Source: Escherichia albertii NBRC 107761 = DSM 17582
Lineage (GTDB): Bacteria; Pseudomonadota; Gammaproteobacteria; Enterobacterales; Enterobacteriaceae
Direction of reading: 5' to 3'
Length of the DNA stretch: 64,000 bases
NCBI RefSeq assembly: GCF_000759775.1
Contig: NZ_BBMY01000002.1
Coordinates: 1 to 64,000 of the forward strand
Part shown: piece by piece, positions 1 to 9,420 of the stretch
How positions within the stretch are numbered: the stretch's first letter is position 1
How the letters are laid out: the number at the start of each line of letters is the position of its first letter
Notes under the pieces: model-generated
The model's database searches: none
What the model was told of the DNA's origin: nothing
What the model saw: the letters and a program-made list of their open reading frames with translations, nothing else
Program-made: the position numbers and the translations under genes

Positions 1-1
1 C

Positions 2-826
2 CCGGAAGCCAATCTTTTATCAACATATACTACAAGTAATGGCTATGGATTACTAAAAACAACCGTTCCTGGTATTGTTTACTCAGTAGAATTAGTATGT
101 ATCAGTTGTGGGGCTGCGGATGAACTTGATTTGCATCTTCCCGGACAAAGTAACGGAGATAGCCATACAGATAACGCCAGCACCAGGTGGGCTTATGAAT
201 ACAGTGACAATAGCTGGTATTTACGATTCCGTTTCTTCTGGACTCCTGAATTCAAACCTCAAAATGGAGTTTCTGAAGGATTTGCAATACCAGGGAAAAT
301 AGCCTCCTGGTATATAGGTAATAGCAACCAACCCTGGATAGATTTTTTCGTTACAGCAAACTCCGTGCATTTTTACGTTGACGAACCAACCTGTGCAATG
401 ATTGCCCTGGCACAGGATGGAGGAAATGTCAGCGGCAACGAAATCAAGTTAGGCAATAATTATATTTCTGAAGTAAACAGCGGTAATACAGCGGTGGTTC
501 CTTTTTCCATTCGAGCTGAATACTGTTACGCCAGCAAGATTACGGCTAAGTTAAAGGCTGCAAATGCTGCAAGTGATGCTAATCTTGTTGGTAAAACTTC
601 CGGCTCCGCCTCAGGTGTGGCCGTAAAAGTCCATTCAACTTATAATGATAGTAAGGTGTTATTAAAACCTGATGGTGTCGCTGCAATAGATTATAACTTC
701 CCGGTCTGGTCAAATAACCTACTTTATTTCCCCTTTACAGCACAACTCGTACCAGATGGCAGTGGAACGGCCATCAGTACGGGAACGTTTTCAGGTAATG
801 CAACCTTCTCCTTTACCTATGAATAA
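2..826 (+). CDS. yadC: Fimbrial tip adhesin-like protein, C-terminal part (YadC-like)
   Basis: The reading frame is open from the left edge, so the N-terminus and start lie outside the window; 274 codons remain before TAA. The visible part ends in an alternating hydrophobic segment (GNATFSFTYE), the type of C-terminal strand seen in chaperone-usher pilins that a periplasmic chaperone caps and that completes the neighbouring subunit. The middle is Ser/Thr/Asn/Gly-rich with a few cysteines, as in two-domain tip adhesins. Its place immediately before panB matches yadC, the last gene of the E. coli yad fimbrial operon. The name rests on position and length; these adhesins vary greatly between strains and the receptor cannot be inferred. 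Confidence 0.75.
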   Translation, partial: PEANLLSTYTTSNGYGLLKTTVPGIVYSVELVCISCGAADELDLHLPGQSNGDSHTDNASTRWAYEYSDNSWYLRFRFFWTPEFKPQNGVSEGFAIPGKIASWYIGNSNQPWIDFFVTANSVHFYVDEPTCAMIALAQDGGNVSGNEIKLGNNYISEVNSGNTAVVPFSIRAEYCYASKITAKLKAANAASDANLVGKTSGSASGVAVKVHSTYNDSKVLLKPDGVAAIDYNFPVWSNNLLYFPFTAQLVPDGSGTAISTGTFSGNATFSFTYE

Positions 827-849
827 ATAAACGTTACTCCCTTCTCAAA

Positions 850-885
850 CGCACCAGCGTTCTGCTCTGGTGCGAACTTTTCTTC
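850..885 (+). terminator. Hairpin after the fimbrial gene
   Basis: Perfect 8-bp arms CGCACCAG (850-857) and CTGGTGCG (867-874) are followed by a moderately T-rich tail (AACTTTTCTT). It lies 24 bases after the yadC stop and before panB, so it probably separates the fimbrial operon from the pantothenate genes. Confidence 0.7.
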
Positions 886-961
886 ACACTAAAAACCATT
901 GCCCACCTGATTTCGACTGCTAGAATGCAATCAGATCTGACTTTAGCCATCAGGATACGTT

Positions 962-1756
962 ATGAAACCTACCACTATTGCTTCATTGCAGAAATATAAG
1001 CAGGAAAAAAAACGTTTCGCTACCATTACAGCCTACGACTACAGCTTCGCGAAACTCTTTGCTGATGAAGGACTTAACGTCATGCTGGTCGGCGACTCGC
1101 TGGGCATGACCGTGCAAGGACATGATTCCACCCTTCCCGTTACCGTTGAAGATATCGCTTATCACACCGCCGCCGTGCGTCGCGGCGCCCCAAACTGCCT
1201 GCTACTGGCTGACCTACCGTTTATGGCTTACGCCACACCGGAACAGGCGTTTGAAAATGCTGCTACGGTAATGCGTGCCGGTGCGAATATGGTCAAAATT
1301 GAAGGCGGCGCATGGCTGGTAGAGACTGTGCAAATGCTTACCGAACGCGCTGTACCAGTGTGCGGTCACTTAGGGTTAACGCCGCAGTCAGTGAATATTT
1401 TCGGTGGTTATAAAGTCCAGGGGCGCGGCGATGAGGCTGGCGATCAACTGCTTAGCGATGCATTAGCCTTAGAAGCGGCAGGCGCGCAATTGTTGGTGCT
1501 GGAATGTGTCCCGGTTGAACTGGCAAAACGTATTACCGAAGCGCTGGCGATTCCGGTTATCGGCATTGGCGCAGGCAACGTTACCGATGGGCAGATCCTC
1601 GTGATGCACGATGCGTTCGGCATTACCGGCGGTCACATTCCTAAATTCGCCAAAAATTTCCTCGCTGAAACGGGCGACATCCGCGCTGCTGTGCGGCAGT
1701 ATATGGCTGAAGTCGAGTCCGGCATTTATCCGGGCGAAGAACACAGTTTCCATTAA
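962..1756 (+). CDS. panB: 3-methyl-2-oxobutanoate hydroxymethyltransferase
   Basis: This cytoplasmic enzyme transfers a hydroxymethyl group from methylene-tetrahydrofolate to alpha-ketoisovalerate, giving ketopantoate, the first committed step of pantothenate and coenzyme A synthesis. The 264-residue length is the usual one. The Mg2+-binding residues are visible: Asp45 in VGDSLGM, Asp84 in LLADLPF and Glu114 in VKIEGG; the catalytic Glu is in LVLECVP. The ATG is preceded by an AGGA ribosome site. panC starts 11 bases after the stop behind AAGGAG, so the two are one operon. Identification is essentially certain. Confidence 0.98.
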   Translation: MKPTTIASLQKYKQEKKRFATITAYDYSFAKLFADEGLNVMLVGDSLGMTVQGHDSTLPVTVEDIAYHTAAVRRGAPNCLLLADLPFMAYATPEQAFENAATVMRAGANMVKIEGGAWLVETVQMLTERAVPVCGHLGLTPQSVNIFGGYKVQGRGDEAGDQLLSDALALEAAGAQLLVLECVPVELAKRITEALAIPVIGIGAGNVTDGQILVMHDAFGITGGHIPKFAKNFLAETGDIRAAVRQYMAEVESGIYPGEEHSFH

Positions 1757-1767
1757 GGAGTCACGTT

Positions 1768-2619
1768 GTGTTAATTATCGAAACCCTGCCGCTGCTGCGT
1801 CAGCAAATTCGTCGCCTGCGTATGGAAGGCAAGCGCGTGGCGCTGGTGCCGACAATGGGCAACCTGCACGATGGTCATATGAAACTGGTCGATGAAGCCA
1901 AAACGCGGGCCGATGTGGTGGTGGTCAGCATTTTCGTTAACCCGATGCAGTTCGATCGCCCGGAAGATCTGGCGCGTTATCCACGCACGTTGCAGGAAGA
2001 CTGTGAGAAGCTGAACAAGCGCAAAGTCGATCTGGTTTTCGCACCATCCGTAAAAGATATCTATCCGAATGGTACTGAAACCCACACCTATGTCGATGTT
2101 CCTGGACTTTCAACCATGCTGGAAGGCGCCAGCCGTCCAGGGCATTTTCGCGGTGTTTCAACCATCGTCAGCAAGTTGTTCAACCTGGTCCAGCCAGACA
2201 TCGCCTGCTTCGGAGAAAAGGATTTTCAACAACTGGCGCTGATCCGCAAAATGGTTGCTGATATGGGCTTTGATATTGAGATTGTCGGCGTGCCGATTAT
2301 GCGGGCAAAAGACGGCCTGGCGCTCAGTTCCCGCAATGGTTATCTGACCGCAGAACAACGTAAAATTGCACCGGGTCTGTACAAAGTTTTAAGTTCGATT
2401 GCCGACAAATTGCAGGCTGGCGAACGAGATCTCGATGAAATCGTCGCTATTGCGGGGCAAGAGCTCAATGAAAAAGGCTTCCGCGCCGATGATATCCAGA
2501 TTCGCGATGCCGACACGCTGCTGGAAGTCTCTGAAAACAGCAAACGGGTAGTGATTCTGGTCGCCGCCTGGCTTGGCGATGCTCGCCTGATCGACAACAA
2601 AATCGTCGAACTGGCGTAA
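1768..2619 (+). CDS. panC: Pantothenate synthetase
   Basis: It condenses pantoate with beta-alanine, using ATP via a pantoyl-adenylate, to make pantothenate; beta-alanine comes from PanD, encoded nearby. The 283-residue protein has the HIGH-like nucleotide-binding motif MGNLHDGH at residues 30-37 and the second ATP-site motif LSSRNGYL near residue 185. The start is GTG at 1768, chosen because it follows AAGGAG at the right distance and gives the family N-terminus MLIIET. It is the second gene of the panBC operon and is followed by an ERIC element and a hairpin. Confidence 0.98.
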   Translation: MLIIETLPLLRQQIRRLRMEGKRVALVPTMGNLHDGHMKLVDEAKTRADVVVVSIFVNPMQFDRPEDLARYPRTLQEDCEKLNKRKVDLVFAPSVKDIYPNGTETHTYVDVPGLSTMLEGASRPGHFRGVSTIVSKLFNLVQPDIACFGEKDFQQLALIRKMVADMGFDIEIVGVPIMRAKDGLALSSRNGYLTAEQRKIAPGLYKVLSSIADKLQAGERDLDEIVAIAGQELNEKGFRADDIQIRDADTLLEVSENSKRVVILVAAWLGDARLIDNKIVELA

Positions 2620-2623
2620 TACT

Positions 2624-2750
2624 TATACTCTAAATAATTCAAGTTGCAGGAAGGCGGCAAGCGAGTGAATCCCCAGGTGCTTACATAAGTAAGTGACTGG
2701 AGTGAGCGAACGCAGACGCAGCACATGCAACTTGAAGTATGACGAGTATA
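2624..2750. repeat. ERIC (IRU) element, 127 bp
   Basis: The imperfect palindrome begins TATACTC and ends GAGTATA and is exactly 127 bp, the classical ERIC length. It contains the diagnostic core GTGAATCCCCAGG..CTTACATAAGTAAGTGACTGG..TGAGCG (2665-2708). It lies in the transcribed 3' region of panC, upstream of the panC hairpin, so it would be part of the panBC mRNA as a long stem. Confidence 0.93.
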
Positions 2751-2782
2751 ACTGGCGCTACGGCTGATGGCGCCAGTTTTGA
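2751..2782 (+). terminator. panBC terminator
   Basis: Arms ACTGGCGC (2751-2758) and GCGCCAGT (2770-2777) are followed by TTTGATTT. It is placed directly after the ERIC element and before the convergent rpnC. Confidence 0.75.
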
Positions 2783-2838
2783 TTTGCCCCACATCATGGC
2801 AATAGCATCTGTAAGCGATTATTCATATCGCAGACAAC

Positions 2839-3747
2839 TTAGTTAATCAGCTTATCAATCTCAGCAAGAGATAAATTTGTCACCTCTGCAACGTCTTCCC
2901 GAGACATCCCTTTACTCAGAAAACGCAGGGCGAATTCCTGACTTACCTCTTGTCTTGCCTCCTGTCTTCCCAGCTGAATCCCCTTTTCAATCCCTTTCTC
3001 TTCAAACCATTGCGCCAACGTCATCATAGACTCCCCTCCCGTTTCCCTGTCTCTCACCACACCGTAAAACAAATCCGCTTGTTCAGTATGACCGCGTTGC
3101 AGCATATAGTTTTGCATAGCAACTAACTGACTTCCGCTAGTGTACCCTTCGTCAATCAGTGTAACCAGTTGCTCCAGCAATAACATTAAGTCGCGCTGGC
3201 GAATATGTTTTTGCAACAGTTCGAGAATCGCAATCCGCCGATGTTGCATGATTTCGTCATCCGGCGTGATGGTAATATCCACCAGCGGGAAAGGATTGTT
3301 ATAAACACGCCGCGCCAGCTCCGGCGAGTAAAACATATCAAACCAGCACATAGAGAGTGGATAAGGCGTGGCCTCGCCCTGATAAAACAGAATCGGCACC
3401 ACCAACGACAACTTCTCGTGATCCGCTTCCAGATGTCGGTGCATGGCAGCAACAGAATAGCGCATCATGCGAAAAGCCATTTTCTTATCCGGCTTGCTTT
3501 GATGCTCAATCACAACATGCAGATAGCCGGGATTGCCCAGCATTTGCACGGAATAGAGCACGTCCGTGCTATGTCCTTTTAGGTTCTCTTCGATAAAACT
3601 CCCCGACTCAAGATGCAGCGTATCGAGGTCGCACAGTTCGCGTAATTCCGCGGGCAAATGGATATCCAGGAAGTCGCGAGCCGTCTCCGCATGCATTAAA
3701 AATTGTTTAAACACCGCATCATGCGGTGTGGTACTCGGTGCATCCAT
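2839..3747 (-). CDS. rpnC: Rpn family recombination-promoting nuclease
   Basis: This 302-residue protein belongs to the Rpn (YhgA-like, PF04754) family of PD-(D/E)XK DNA endonucleases; characterised relatives promote RecA-independent recombination when over-produced. The N-terminal half carries the nuclease core, with Asp62 followed by Glu81-x-Gln83-x-Lys85 in the strand VVIEHQSK. Near residues 255-275 is a charged, repetitive stretch (GIEKGIQLGRQEARQE), typical of the variable linker in these proteins, followed by a short C-terminal domain. It lies opposite to panC and panD and splits the pan genes. It corresponds to K-12 yadD. The biological role is not settled. Confidence 0.9.
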   Translation of the reverse strand: MDAPSTTPHDAVFKQFLMHAETARDFLDIHLPAELRELCDLDTLHLESGSFIEENLKGHSTDVLYSVQMLGNPGYLHVVIEHQSKPDKKMAFRMMRYSVAAMHRHLEADHEKLSLVVPILFYQGEATPYPLSMCWFDMFYSPELARRVYNNPFPLVDITITPDDEIMQHRRIAILELLQKHIRQRDLMLLLEQLVTLIDEGYTSGSQLVAMQNYMLQRGHTEQADLFYGVVRDRETGGESMMTLAQWFEEKGIEKGIQLGRQEARQEVSQEFALRFLSKGMSREDVAEVTNLSLAEIDKLIN

Positions 3748-4020
3748 CTTCCCTGCCTTCCGTGTTGTCTTGCGTAAAGGCAGTATCCAGTCAATGATCG
3801 CCGCCGTCAGCCTTCGCTTTGTTGTTTACCGAGCAGCGCTCAGAGAAATTTCAATTAGTTACAAACATTACATGGCACGTTTCGACGCAGTACGCAAACT
3901 GCTGATGCAAATGACGTCAGATGAGTAGACACTCATCAAAAATCGGGCAATACTGCGTGAGAATTTCCTCAAAGCAGGCACCGTCTGCTTCGTTAACGAC
4001 AGGGTAGAAAGGTAGAAGTT

Positions 4021-4401
4021 ATGATTCGCACGATGCTGCAGGGCAAACTCCACCGCGTAAAAGTGACTCATGCGGACCTGCACTATGAAGGTTCTTGCGC
4101 CATTGACCAGGATTTCCTTGACGCAGCCGGTATTCTCGAAAACGAAGCCATTGATATCTGGAATGTTACCAACGGCAAGCGCTTCTCCACCTATGCCATC
4201 GCAGCAGAACGCGGTTCGAGAATTATTTCTGTCAACGGCGCGGCGGCTCACTGCGCCAGCGTCGGCGATATTGTCATTATCGCCAGCTTCGTCACCATGC
4301 CAGATGAAGAAGCTCGCGCCTGGCGACCAAAAGTCGCCTACTTTGAAGGTGATAACGAAATGAAACGTACCGCGAAAGCGATTCCGGTTCAGGTTGCCTG
4401 A
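4021..4401 (+). CDS. panD: Aspartate 1-decarboxylase (pyruvoyl enzyme precursor)
   Basis: It makes beta-alanine from L-aspartate for PanC. The 126-residue proenzyme self-cleaves between Gly24 and Ser25 (HYEGSCAI); Ser25 becomes the pyruvoyl cofactor on the alpha chain. The cleavage site, the catalytic Tyr58 region (FSTYAI) and full family length are all present. It is transcribed separately from panBC because rpnC lies between on the opposite strand. The upstream 270 bases up to rpnC must hold both divergent promoters. The end of yadE is only 3 bases away on the other strand. Confidence 0.98.
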   Translation: MIRTMLQGKLHRVKVTHADLHYEGSCAIDQDFLDAAGILENEAIDIWNVTNGKRFSTYAIAAERGSRIISVNGAAAHCASVGDIVIIASFVTMPDEEARAWRPKVAYFEGDNEMKRTAKAIPVQVA

Positions 4402-4404
4402 TAA

Positions 4405-5634
4405 TCACCCCTGCGGCTGGTTACTCACCAGCCGCGACATCGTCTCCAGCGAATCCGTTCTTAAGATATAAAGCCGTTTTAACAACAACGGATTATCCCC
4501 CGGTTTAACTTTGCCTTTCATGGTCGTCACTGCCAGGTGAAATCCGGCATCATTTGCCGCCTTCACCGCTTTGTCATTAAATCCGCCAAATGGATAAGAA
4601 AGATACAAAACATGTGGATTAAATTGCGCCAGTGCCCGACGTGAACGTTCAAAATCAAACAGAATATTGTGCTCACTACGGCTCAGTAATATAGGCCGAC
4701 GGTAACCATCTATCCGATGCAAAAAATGAGTATGTGACTGGAAATCAAATACATCACGAATTTCATTGAGCTCCGCAACGCTCATAAACTGTAGCGATTT
4801 CGGGTCCCATTTCTGTGGATGACGTTTGATGCGCGAGGTGATAATAAACGCCGTCGCTTTCATACCATATTGTTTCAAAACTGGATAAGCATAACGACTC
4901 ACCGATTTAAGGCCATCATCAAAGGTAATCACCACGGCTCGCGCAGGCAGGTTAACGCTGTTTTTCACATAGCCTTCCAGCTGCGCCATACTCAGCGTGG
5001 CGTAGTCCCTGTCACGTAACCAGGTCATCTGATTATTAAATGCACGTACCGAGGTAGTGGTCGAAGTGTGGCGAAAACGGGTATTTTCTTCATCGCGTAA
5101 AATGTGGTGATAAGTCAGCACCGGCAAACCGTTATCTGGCTGCGCATCCAGCGCGCTAATATAGGCCAGGCGATCGCCAATGCGGATCTGATACCAGGTC
5201 TGATTCAATCTGTCTTTTAGTTTATTCAGAATGGGATAACGCAAATTTTCCGCCAGTACGCCAAATGGCGCACTGCCCACACTCGGCGCGTTATAGACCG
5301 GCGTGTCTTTCCAGGTAATGAGATTCTGATTACTCAGCGGTTTGTTAAGGTCACCAAGGCCATCTTCGACTTTTTGGCGGCCCTGTACCGGCTCAAGATG
5401 GCCTTTATCGATAAACCCTTTGCCGAAACCAAAATTAAACTCGTAGTAACTGGCGGCCCCTGGTTCTACAGCGAGGATTTGTCCGGCCCGGATATTCCCT
5501 ACTGCCACCGTTTTGTCGCCAATCTGCGCCCAGATGGCGGCATCTTCGATTGTTTGCATATAACGAGCGGGTAATGCAGCACTGACGCTTACCGTAAACA
5601 GCATCAACAGGAGAATAACAGCTTGTTTATACAT
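4405..5634 (-). CDS. yadE: Polysaccharide deacetylase family protein
   Basis: The 409-residue protein has an N-terminal signal peptide (about residues 1-19, ending VSVSA), so it is exported. Residues ~25-165 form an unassigned beta-rich region. From about residue 170 ([10 protein letters not shown]) to the end is a NodB-type carbohydrate esterase family 4 domain. Its first motif is VVITFDDGL, with the catalytic base and metal Asp pair, and the second is the zinc motif HTHFLH in [10 protein letters not shown]. Such enzymes remove acetyl groups from N-acetylglucosamine polymers; the substrate of YadE is not known. It stands alone between panD and yadI. Confidence 0.92.
   Translation of the reverse strand: MYKQAVILLLMLFTVSVSAALPARYMQTIEDAAIWAQIGDKTVAVGNIRAGQILAVEPGAASYYEFNFGFGKGFIDKGHLEPVQGRQKVEDGLGDLNKPLSNQNLITWKDTPVYNAPSVGSAPFGVLAENLRYPILNKLKDRLNQTWYQIRIGDRLAYISALDAQPDNGLPVLTYHHILRDEENTRFRHTSTTTSVRAFNNQMTWLRDRDYATLSMAQLEGYVKNSVNLPARAVVITFDDGLKSVSRYAYPVLKQYGMKATAFIITSRIKRHPQKWDPKSLQFMSVAELNEIRDVFDFQSHTHFLHRIDGYRRPILLSRSEHNILFDFERSRRALAQFNPHVLYLSYPFGGFNDKAVKAANDAGFHLAVTTMKGKVKPGDNPLLLKRLYILRTDSLETMSRLVSNQPQG
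4413..4435. terminator. Hairpin at the panD/yadE convergence
   Basis: Perfect 9-bp arms GCGGCTGGT (4413-4421) and ACCAGCCGC (4427-4435) lie just after panD and inside the last codons of yadE. There is no T-run on either side, so it may only limit 3' decay or act weakly as a terminator. Confidence 0.4.
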
Positions 5635-5696
5635 GAAAAATAACCAGGGCGTGAAACAACGCGTTTATTGTAGCAAAGCGCAGTCACGATTGCGGG

Positions 5697-6136
5697 CTAA
5701 TACTCATACAAATTATGCTTTAGAACGAACGGCGGATTTTTTTGTTGTTGGTGCCACAAACTACTCACTTCCGGTGCGCCCAGTTCCACCATGCGATGGC
5801 GAAACTCCGCACTGGTCATTGTTTCGCGACAAGCCATCATCTGTTCAATTAACGGCAACGTAACACCAGAAATCACTTCACAGCGGGAGTGTTTGTGGCT
5901 TAGTAATGATGCGACGCGGTACGGCGGCGCTCCGGCAATATCGGTTAAAAAAATAACGCCATCACCCGAGTCTGTTTCATGTAACGCATCACACATCATG
6001 CGGCTTAACATATTGGAACTTAATCCGTGCCAGAAATTGACTGCACAGCACTGAACCAGCGCTCCGTATTTTTTTCCAGCGCGTCCAGTATCTCTTGCGC
6101 CCGGTCATCATGACAGGTAATTACCCAACCTAACAT
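5697..6136 (-). pseudogene. yadI: Frameshifted PTS mannose-family EIIA-like gene
   Basis: An ATG at 6136 follows a strong AAGGAGG site and encodes MLGWVITCHD..LDALEKN, then runs out of frame at a run of seven A (T on the plus strand, 6069-6075) and stops after 39 residues. Adding one A (eight) restores a continuous 146-residue frame through YGALVQCCAVNFWHGLSS into MLSRMMCDAL.. to the stop at 5697. That is the length and sequence I remember for intact YadI, a mannose-class EIIA-like protein with the putative phospho-His in VITCHD and the motif GVIFLTDIAGAPPYRVAS. The downstream 104 residues could only be made by internal initiation or slippage on the A-run. A sequencing error in the homopolymer is possible. 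Confidence 0.8.
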
Positions 6137-6199
6137 TGCCTTCCTCCTTAGCCTAAAATCAGTCTACCCTGACAATTGTTGTTAAAGGGTGATAATCGT

Positions 6200-6230
6200 C
6201 AAAACTCCTCTCCCCTTGCCAGAGGAGAGG
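6200..6230 (-). terminator. yadGH terminator
   Basis: Read on the minus strand just after the yadH stop, arms CCTCTCC and GGAGAGG (plus-strand 6224-6230 and 6207-6213) are followed by AGTTTTG. It separates yadH from yadI. Confidence 0.6.
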
Positions 6231-6238
6231 ACATTGCC

Positions 6239-7009
6239 TCAGCTACGCAGCCCGCGTCCGCGCTGAATCAGCGACCAGCAGATCAGGTAAAATGCGACAA
6301 TAAAGACAACCAACACGCTAAAGGTTGTCACCAGCGGTACATCATTTATACCGAGAAAGCCGTAACGGAAACCACTAATCATATAGACGATCGGATTCAG
6401 GCGAGACAACCCTTGCCAAAACGGCGGCAATAAGGTCAGAGAGTAAAATACCCCGCCAAGATAGGTCAGCGGCGTCAGTACAAAGGTCGGAACCAGACTG
6501 ATATCATCAAACGTCTTCGCAAAAACACCATTCAGCAGTCCAGCCAAAGAGAACAACACCGCCGTAAGCACCAGCGTTAAGGCAACGAATACCCACGAAT
6601 GCACCTGAAATGGCACAAAGAACAGCGAAATCGCCGTCACCAGAATACCAACGAACAACCCACGCGCCACGCCACCGCCAACATATCCGGCAATAATTAC
6701 GTGCGTTGGCACCGGAGCCACCAGCAGCTCTTCAATATTGCGCTGGAACTTGGCGCCGAAAAATGAGGATGCGACGTTGGCGTAGGCATTGGTGATCACC
6801 GACATCATGATCAGCCCCGGCACGATAAACTGCATATAGCTAAAGCCATGCATATCGCCAATGCGCGAACCAATCAGGTTGCCGAAGATAATAAAGTAAA
6901 GGGTCATGGTGATGACCGGCGGCACCAGCGTCTGCACCCAGATACGCATAAAGCGATGAATTTCTTTCGCCCAGATGCTTTTTAGCGCCACCCAGTAAAG
7001 ATGCATCAT
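6239..7009 (-). CDS. yadH: ABC-2 type transporter permease
   Basis: A 256-residue inner-membrane protein with about six hydrophobic segments spread over the whole length, of the ABC-2 permease family that includes NodJ/DrrB-like exporters. The conserved stretch LTPLTYLGGVFYSLTLLP lies near residues 180-197. It overlaps the end of yadG by 4 bases (ATGA), so permease and ATPase are translationally coupled and must form one exporter. The substrate is unknown; relatives export drugs or polysaccharides. Confidence 0.93.
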   Translation of the reverse strand: MMHLYWVALKSIWAKEIHRFMRIWVQTLVPPVITMTLYFIIFGNLIGSRIGDMHGFSYMQFIVPGLIMMSVITNAYANVASSFFGAKFQRNIEELLVAPVPTHVIIAGYVGGGVARGLFVGILVTAISLFFVPFQVHSWVFVALTLVLTAVLFSLAGLLNGVFAKTFDDISLVPTFVLTPLTYLGGVFYSLTLLPPFWQGLSRLNPIVYMISGFRYGFLGINDVPLVTTFSVLVVFIVAFYLICWSLIQRGRGLRS

Positions 7010-7932
7010 GCGCGATCTCCTTGTTTTTCGTTAACCAGTGAAACAAACAACTCTTCCAGTCGGTTAGCTTTGTTACGCATACTTAATACCTGAACGCCCT
7101 GCTCGCTTAACTGTGTGAACACACTGTTGATGCCCTGCTCGCGCAGGACTTCAACTTCCAGCGTGGCGGTATCGACCAGTCGATACTGGTAGCCATCGAG
7201 CTTCGGTAATGGGCTTTTCGGTGCGAGATCGAGAATAAAGGTTTCCGATTTCAACTTCGCCAACAGCGCCTTCATCGAGGTATTTTCCACCAACTCACCG
7301 TGTTGAATAATGCCGATATTGCGGCACAGCATTTCTGCTTCTTCCAGATAGTGCGTGGTGAGAATTATCGTGGTGCCTTTGTCGTTTAAATCCTTCAAAA
7401 ATCCCCACATTGAGCGGCGAAGTTCAATATCCACGCCGGCGGTCGGTTCGTCGAGAATCAGAAGTTTAGGTTCATGCATTAACGCACGAGCGATCATTAA
7501 ACGGCGTTTCATCCCGCCTGATAACATCCTCGCACGTTCGTTACGTTTCTCCCATAAATCGAGCTGTTTAAGATATTTTTCGCTGCGAATGTACGCTTCT
7601 TTGCGCTCTACACCGTAGTACCCCGCTTGATTCACCACAATTTGCTGCACGGTTTCAAACGGGTTGAAGTTAAATTCCTGCGGCACCAGTCCCAACTGAC
7701 GTTTAGCGTTCACGACATCTTTCTCGAGATCGTAACCAAATACGCTGACCCGCCCGGAGGTTTTATTGACCAGTGAGCTGATGATACCAATAGTGGTCGA
7801 TTTCCCGGCCCCGTTCGGCCCGAGAAGCGCATAAAAATCTCCCGCTTCGACCTGCAAATCTATTCCACGAAGCGCCTGAACGCCGCCTGGATAGGTTTTT
7901 TTAAGCTGTTGAAGTTCCAGTGCAATGGTCAT
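7006..7932 (-). CDS. yadG: ABC transporter ATP-binding protein
   Basis: The 308-residue ATPase partner of YadH. The Walker A motif GPNGAGKST is near residue 38, the signature LSGGMKRRL near 140 and Walker B LLILDEPTAGVD near 160, followed by the switch His in TTHYLEEAE. The C-terminal ~80 residues are an extra domain common in the drug-export ATPases (DrrA/CcmA type). yadG is the first gene of yadGH and is divergent from can, with both promoters in the 108-base gap. Confidence 0.94.
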   Translation of the reverse strand: MTIALELQQLKKTYPGGVQALRGIDLQVEAGDFYALLGPNGAGKSTTIGIISSLVNKTSGRVSVFGYDLEKDVVNAKRQLGLVPQEFNFNPFETVQQIVVNQAGYYGVERKEAYIRSEKYLKQLDLWEKRNERARMLSGGMKRRLMIARALMHEPKLLILDEPTAGVDIELRRSMWGFLKDLNDKGTTIILTTHYLEEAEMLCRNIGIIQHGELVENTSMKALLAKLKSETFILDLAPKSPLPKLDGYQYRLVDTATLEVEVLREQGINSVFTQLSEQGVQVLSMRNKANRLEELFVSLVNEKQGDRA

Positions 7933-8040
7933 AAATTTTTACTTACCTTACGTTCTTACACTTTATCTGTGGTTTAAATCGTCCCGGAGTTGCCCTATAT
8001 TAGCCAAACGTAATTATTTGGTTACAGGTCGTTAACCTCC

Positions 8041-8703
8041 ATGAAAGACATAGATACACTCATCAGCAACAATGCACTATGGTCAAAAATGCTGGTGGAA
8101 GAAGATCCCGGGTTTTTTGAGAAACTGGCACAAGCGCAAAAACCGCGCTTTCTATGGATTGGATGTTCCGACAGTCGCGTTCCTGCAGAACGTTTAACCG
8201 GTCTTGAGCCGGGCGAACTCTTTGTTCACCGTAATGTTGCTAACCTGGTCATTCACACCGATCTCAACTGCCTCTCCGTGGTTCAGTATGCAGTGGATGT
8301 TCTCGAAGTTGAACACATTATTATCTGTGGCCACTATGGTTGCGGCGGTGTGCAGGCTGCTGTTGAAAACCCGGAACTGGGGCTTATCAACAACTGGCTG
8401 TTGCACATCCGCGATATCTGGTTCAAACATAGCTCATTGCTCGGCGAAATGCCGCCAGAACGTCGTCTGGATACGCTGTGCGAACTGAACGTCATGGAAC
8501 AAGTGTATAACCTGGGCCACTCCACCATTATGCAGTCATCATGGAAGCGCGGGCAGAAAGTGACCATTCATGGCTGGGCCTACGGCATTCACGATGGTTT
8601 ACTGCGTGACCTAGATGTCACCGCCACTAACCGCGAAACCCTGGAGCAACGTTACCGCCACGGGATTTCCAACCTCAAGCTGAAGCACATCAATCACAAA
8701 TAA
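8041..8703 (+). CDS. can: Beta-class carbonic anhydrase
   Basis: A 220-residue cytoplasmic zinc enzyme that interconverts CO2 and bicarbonate and is needed for growth in air, where bicarbonate is limiting for carboxylations. The zinc ligands are visible: Cys42 and the Asp44-Arg46 dyad in CSDSRVP, and His98/Cys101 in CGHYGCGG. This is the full length of the E. coli enzyme. It is followed by a REP hairpin, then convergent hpt. Confidence 0.97.
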   Translation: MKDIDTLISNNALWSKMLVEEDPGFFEKLAQAQKPRFLWIGCSDSRVPAERLTGLEPGELFVHRNVANLVIHTDLNCLSVVQYAVDVLEVEHIIICGHYGCGGVQAAVENPELGLINNWLLHIRDIWFKHSSLLGEMPPERRLDTLCELNVMEQVYNLGHSTIMQSSWKRGQKVTIHGWAYGIHDGLLRDLDVTATNRETLEQRYRHGISNLKLKHINHK

Positions 8704-8710
8704 ATTCGCC

Positions 8711-8735
8711 ATGCCGGATGCGATACATCCGGCAT
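8711..8735. repeat. REP-type hairpin between can and hpt
   Basis: Perfect 10-bp arms ATGCCGGATG (8711-8720) and CATCCGGCAT (8726-8735) with a 5-base loop carry the REP core GCCGGATG. It lies between two convergent genes and may serve both as terminator and as mRNA 3'-end stabiliser. Confidence 0.75.
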
Positions 8736-8743
8736 ATCCGCAC

Positions 8744-9280
8744 TTACTCGTCCAGCAGCACCACTTTGCCGATGTACGGCAGATGACGGTAACGCTGAGC
8801 GTAATCAATACCGTAACCCACCACAAATTCATCCGGGATCGAGAAACCGATAAATTCTACGGGGACGTTCACTTCACGACGGGACGGTTTATCCAGCAGC
8901 GTACAAATCGCCAGCGATTTCGGTTCGCGCAGGCTTAAGATTTCACGCACTTTCGACAGTGTATTACCCGAGTCGATGATATCTTCAACAATCAACACGT
9001 CCTTGCCACGGATATCTTCATCTAGATCTTTGAGGATTTTCACATCACGGGTGGTGGACATGCCGCTACCGTAGCTGGAGGCGGTCATAAAATCGACTTC
9101 ATGAGATACCTGAACTTCACGGCACAGGTCCGCCATAAACATAAATGAGCCACGCAGCAGACCAACCAGCACCATATCGCTGCCGCTGTCTTTGTAACGC
9201 TCAGTAATCTGACGACCCAGTTCGGCGATACGCGCTTTAATCTCCGCTTCGGGGATCATTACTTCTACAGTATGTTTCAT
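8744..9280 (-). CDS. hpt: Hypoxanthine phosphoribosyltransferase
   Basis: A purine salvage enzyme that joins hypoxanthine (and more weakly guanine) to PRPP to form IMP. The PRPP-binding motif [14 protein letters not shown] is near residues 98-111, and the flexible-loop motif SSYGSGM near residue 73. I start it at [11 protein letters not shown] (9280), giving 178 residues, the family length. The frame is open further upstream, but that extension has no family similarity. The reading frame upstream on the other strand once belonged to gcd, now almost gone. Confidence 0.96.
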   Translation of the reverse strand: MKHTVEVMIPEAEIKARIAELGRQITERYKDSGSDMVLVGLLRGSFMFMADLCREVQVSHEVDFMTASSYGSGMSTTRDVKILKDLDEDIRGKDVLIVEDIIDSGNTLSKVREILSLREPKSLAICTLLDKPSRREVNVPVEFIGFSIPDEFVVGYGIDYAQRYRHLPYIGKVVLLDE

Positions 9281-9420
9281 ATCTCTAACCATATGATTTA
9301 AAAACAAATCACTTCGCACGGGCGGGTTTCGGCACCGCAACAAAGCGCAAGACATGCAGTATACCAGCAAAACTATTCATAAGCGGAATCCGTTAATAAA
9401 GTTCAATTTGTGAAAAGAAA

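Noticed and set aside
5697-6136. Programmed ribosomal frameshifting as the normal way to make YadI
   Set aside because: A single eight-A run would give the full frame without recoding, and no stimulatory stem or Shine-Dalgarno-like element is evident near the tract; a plain deletion is simpler.
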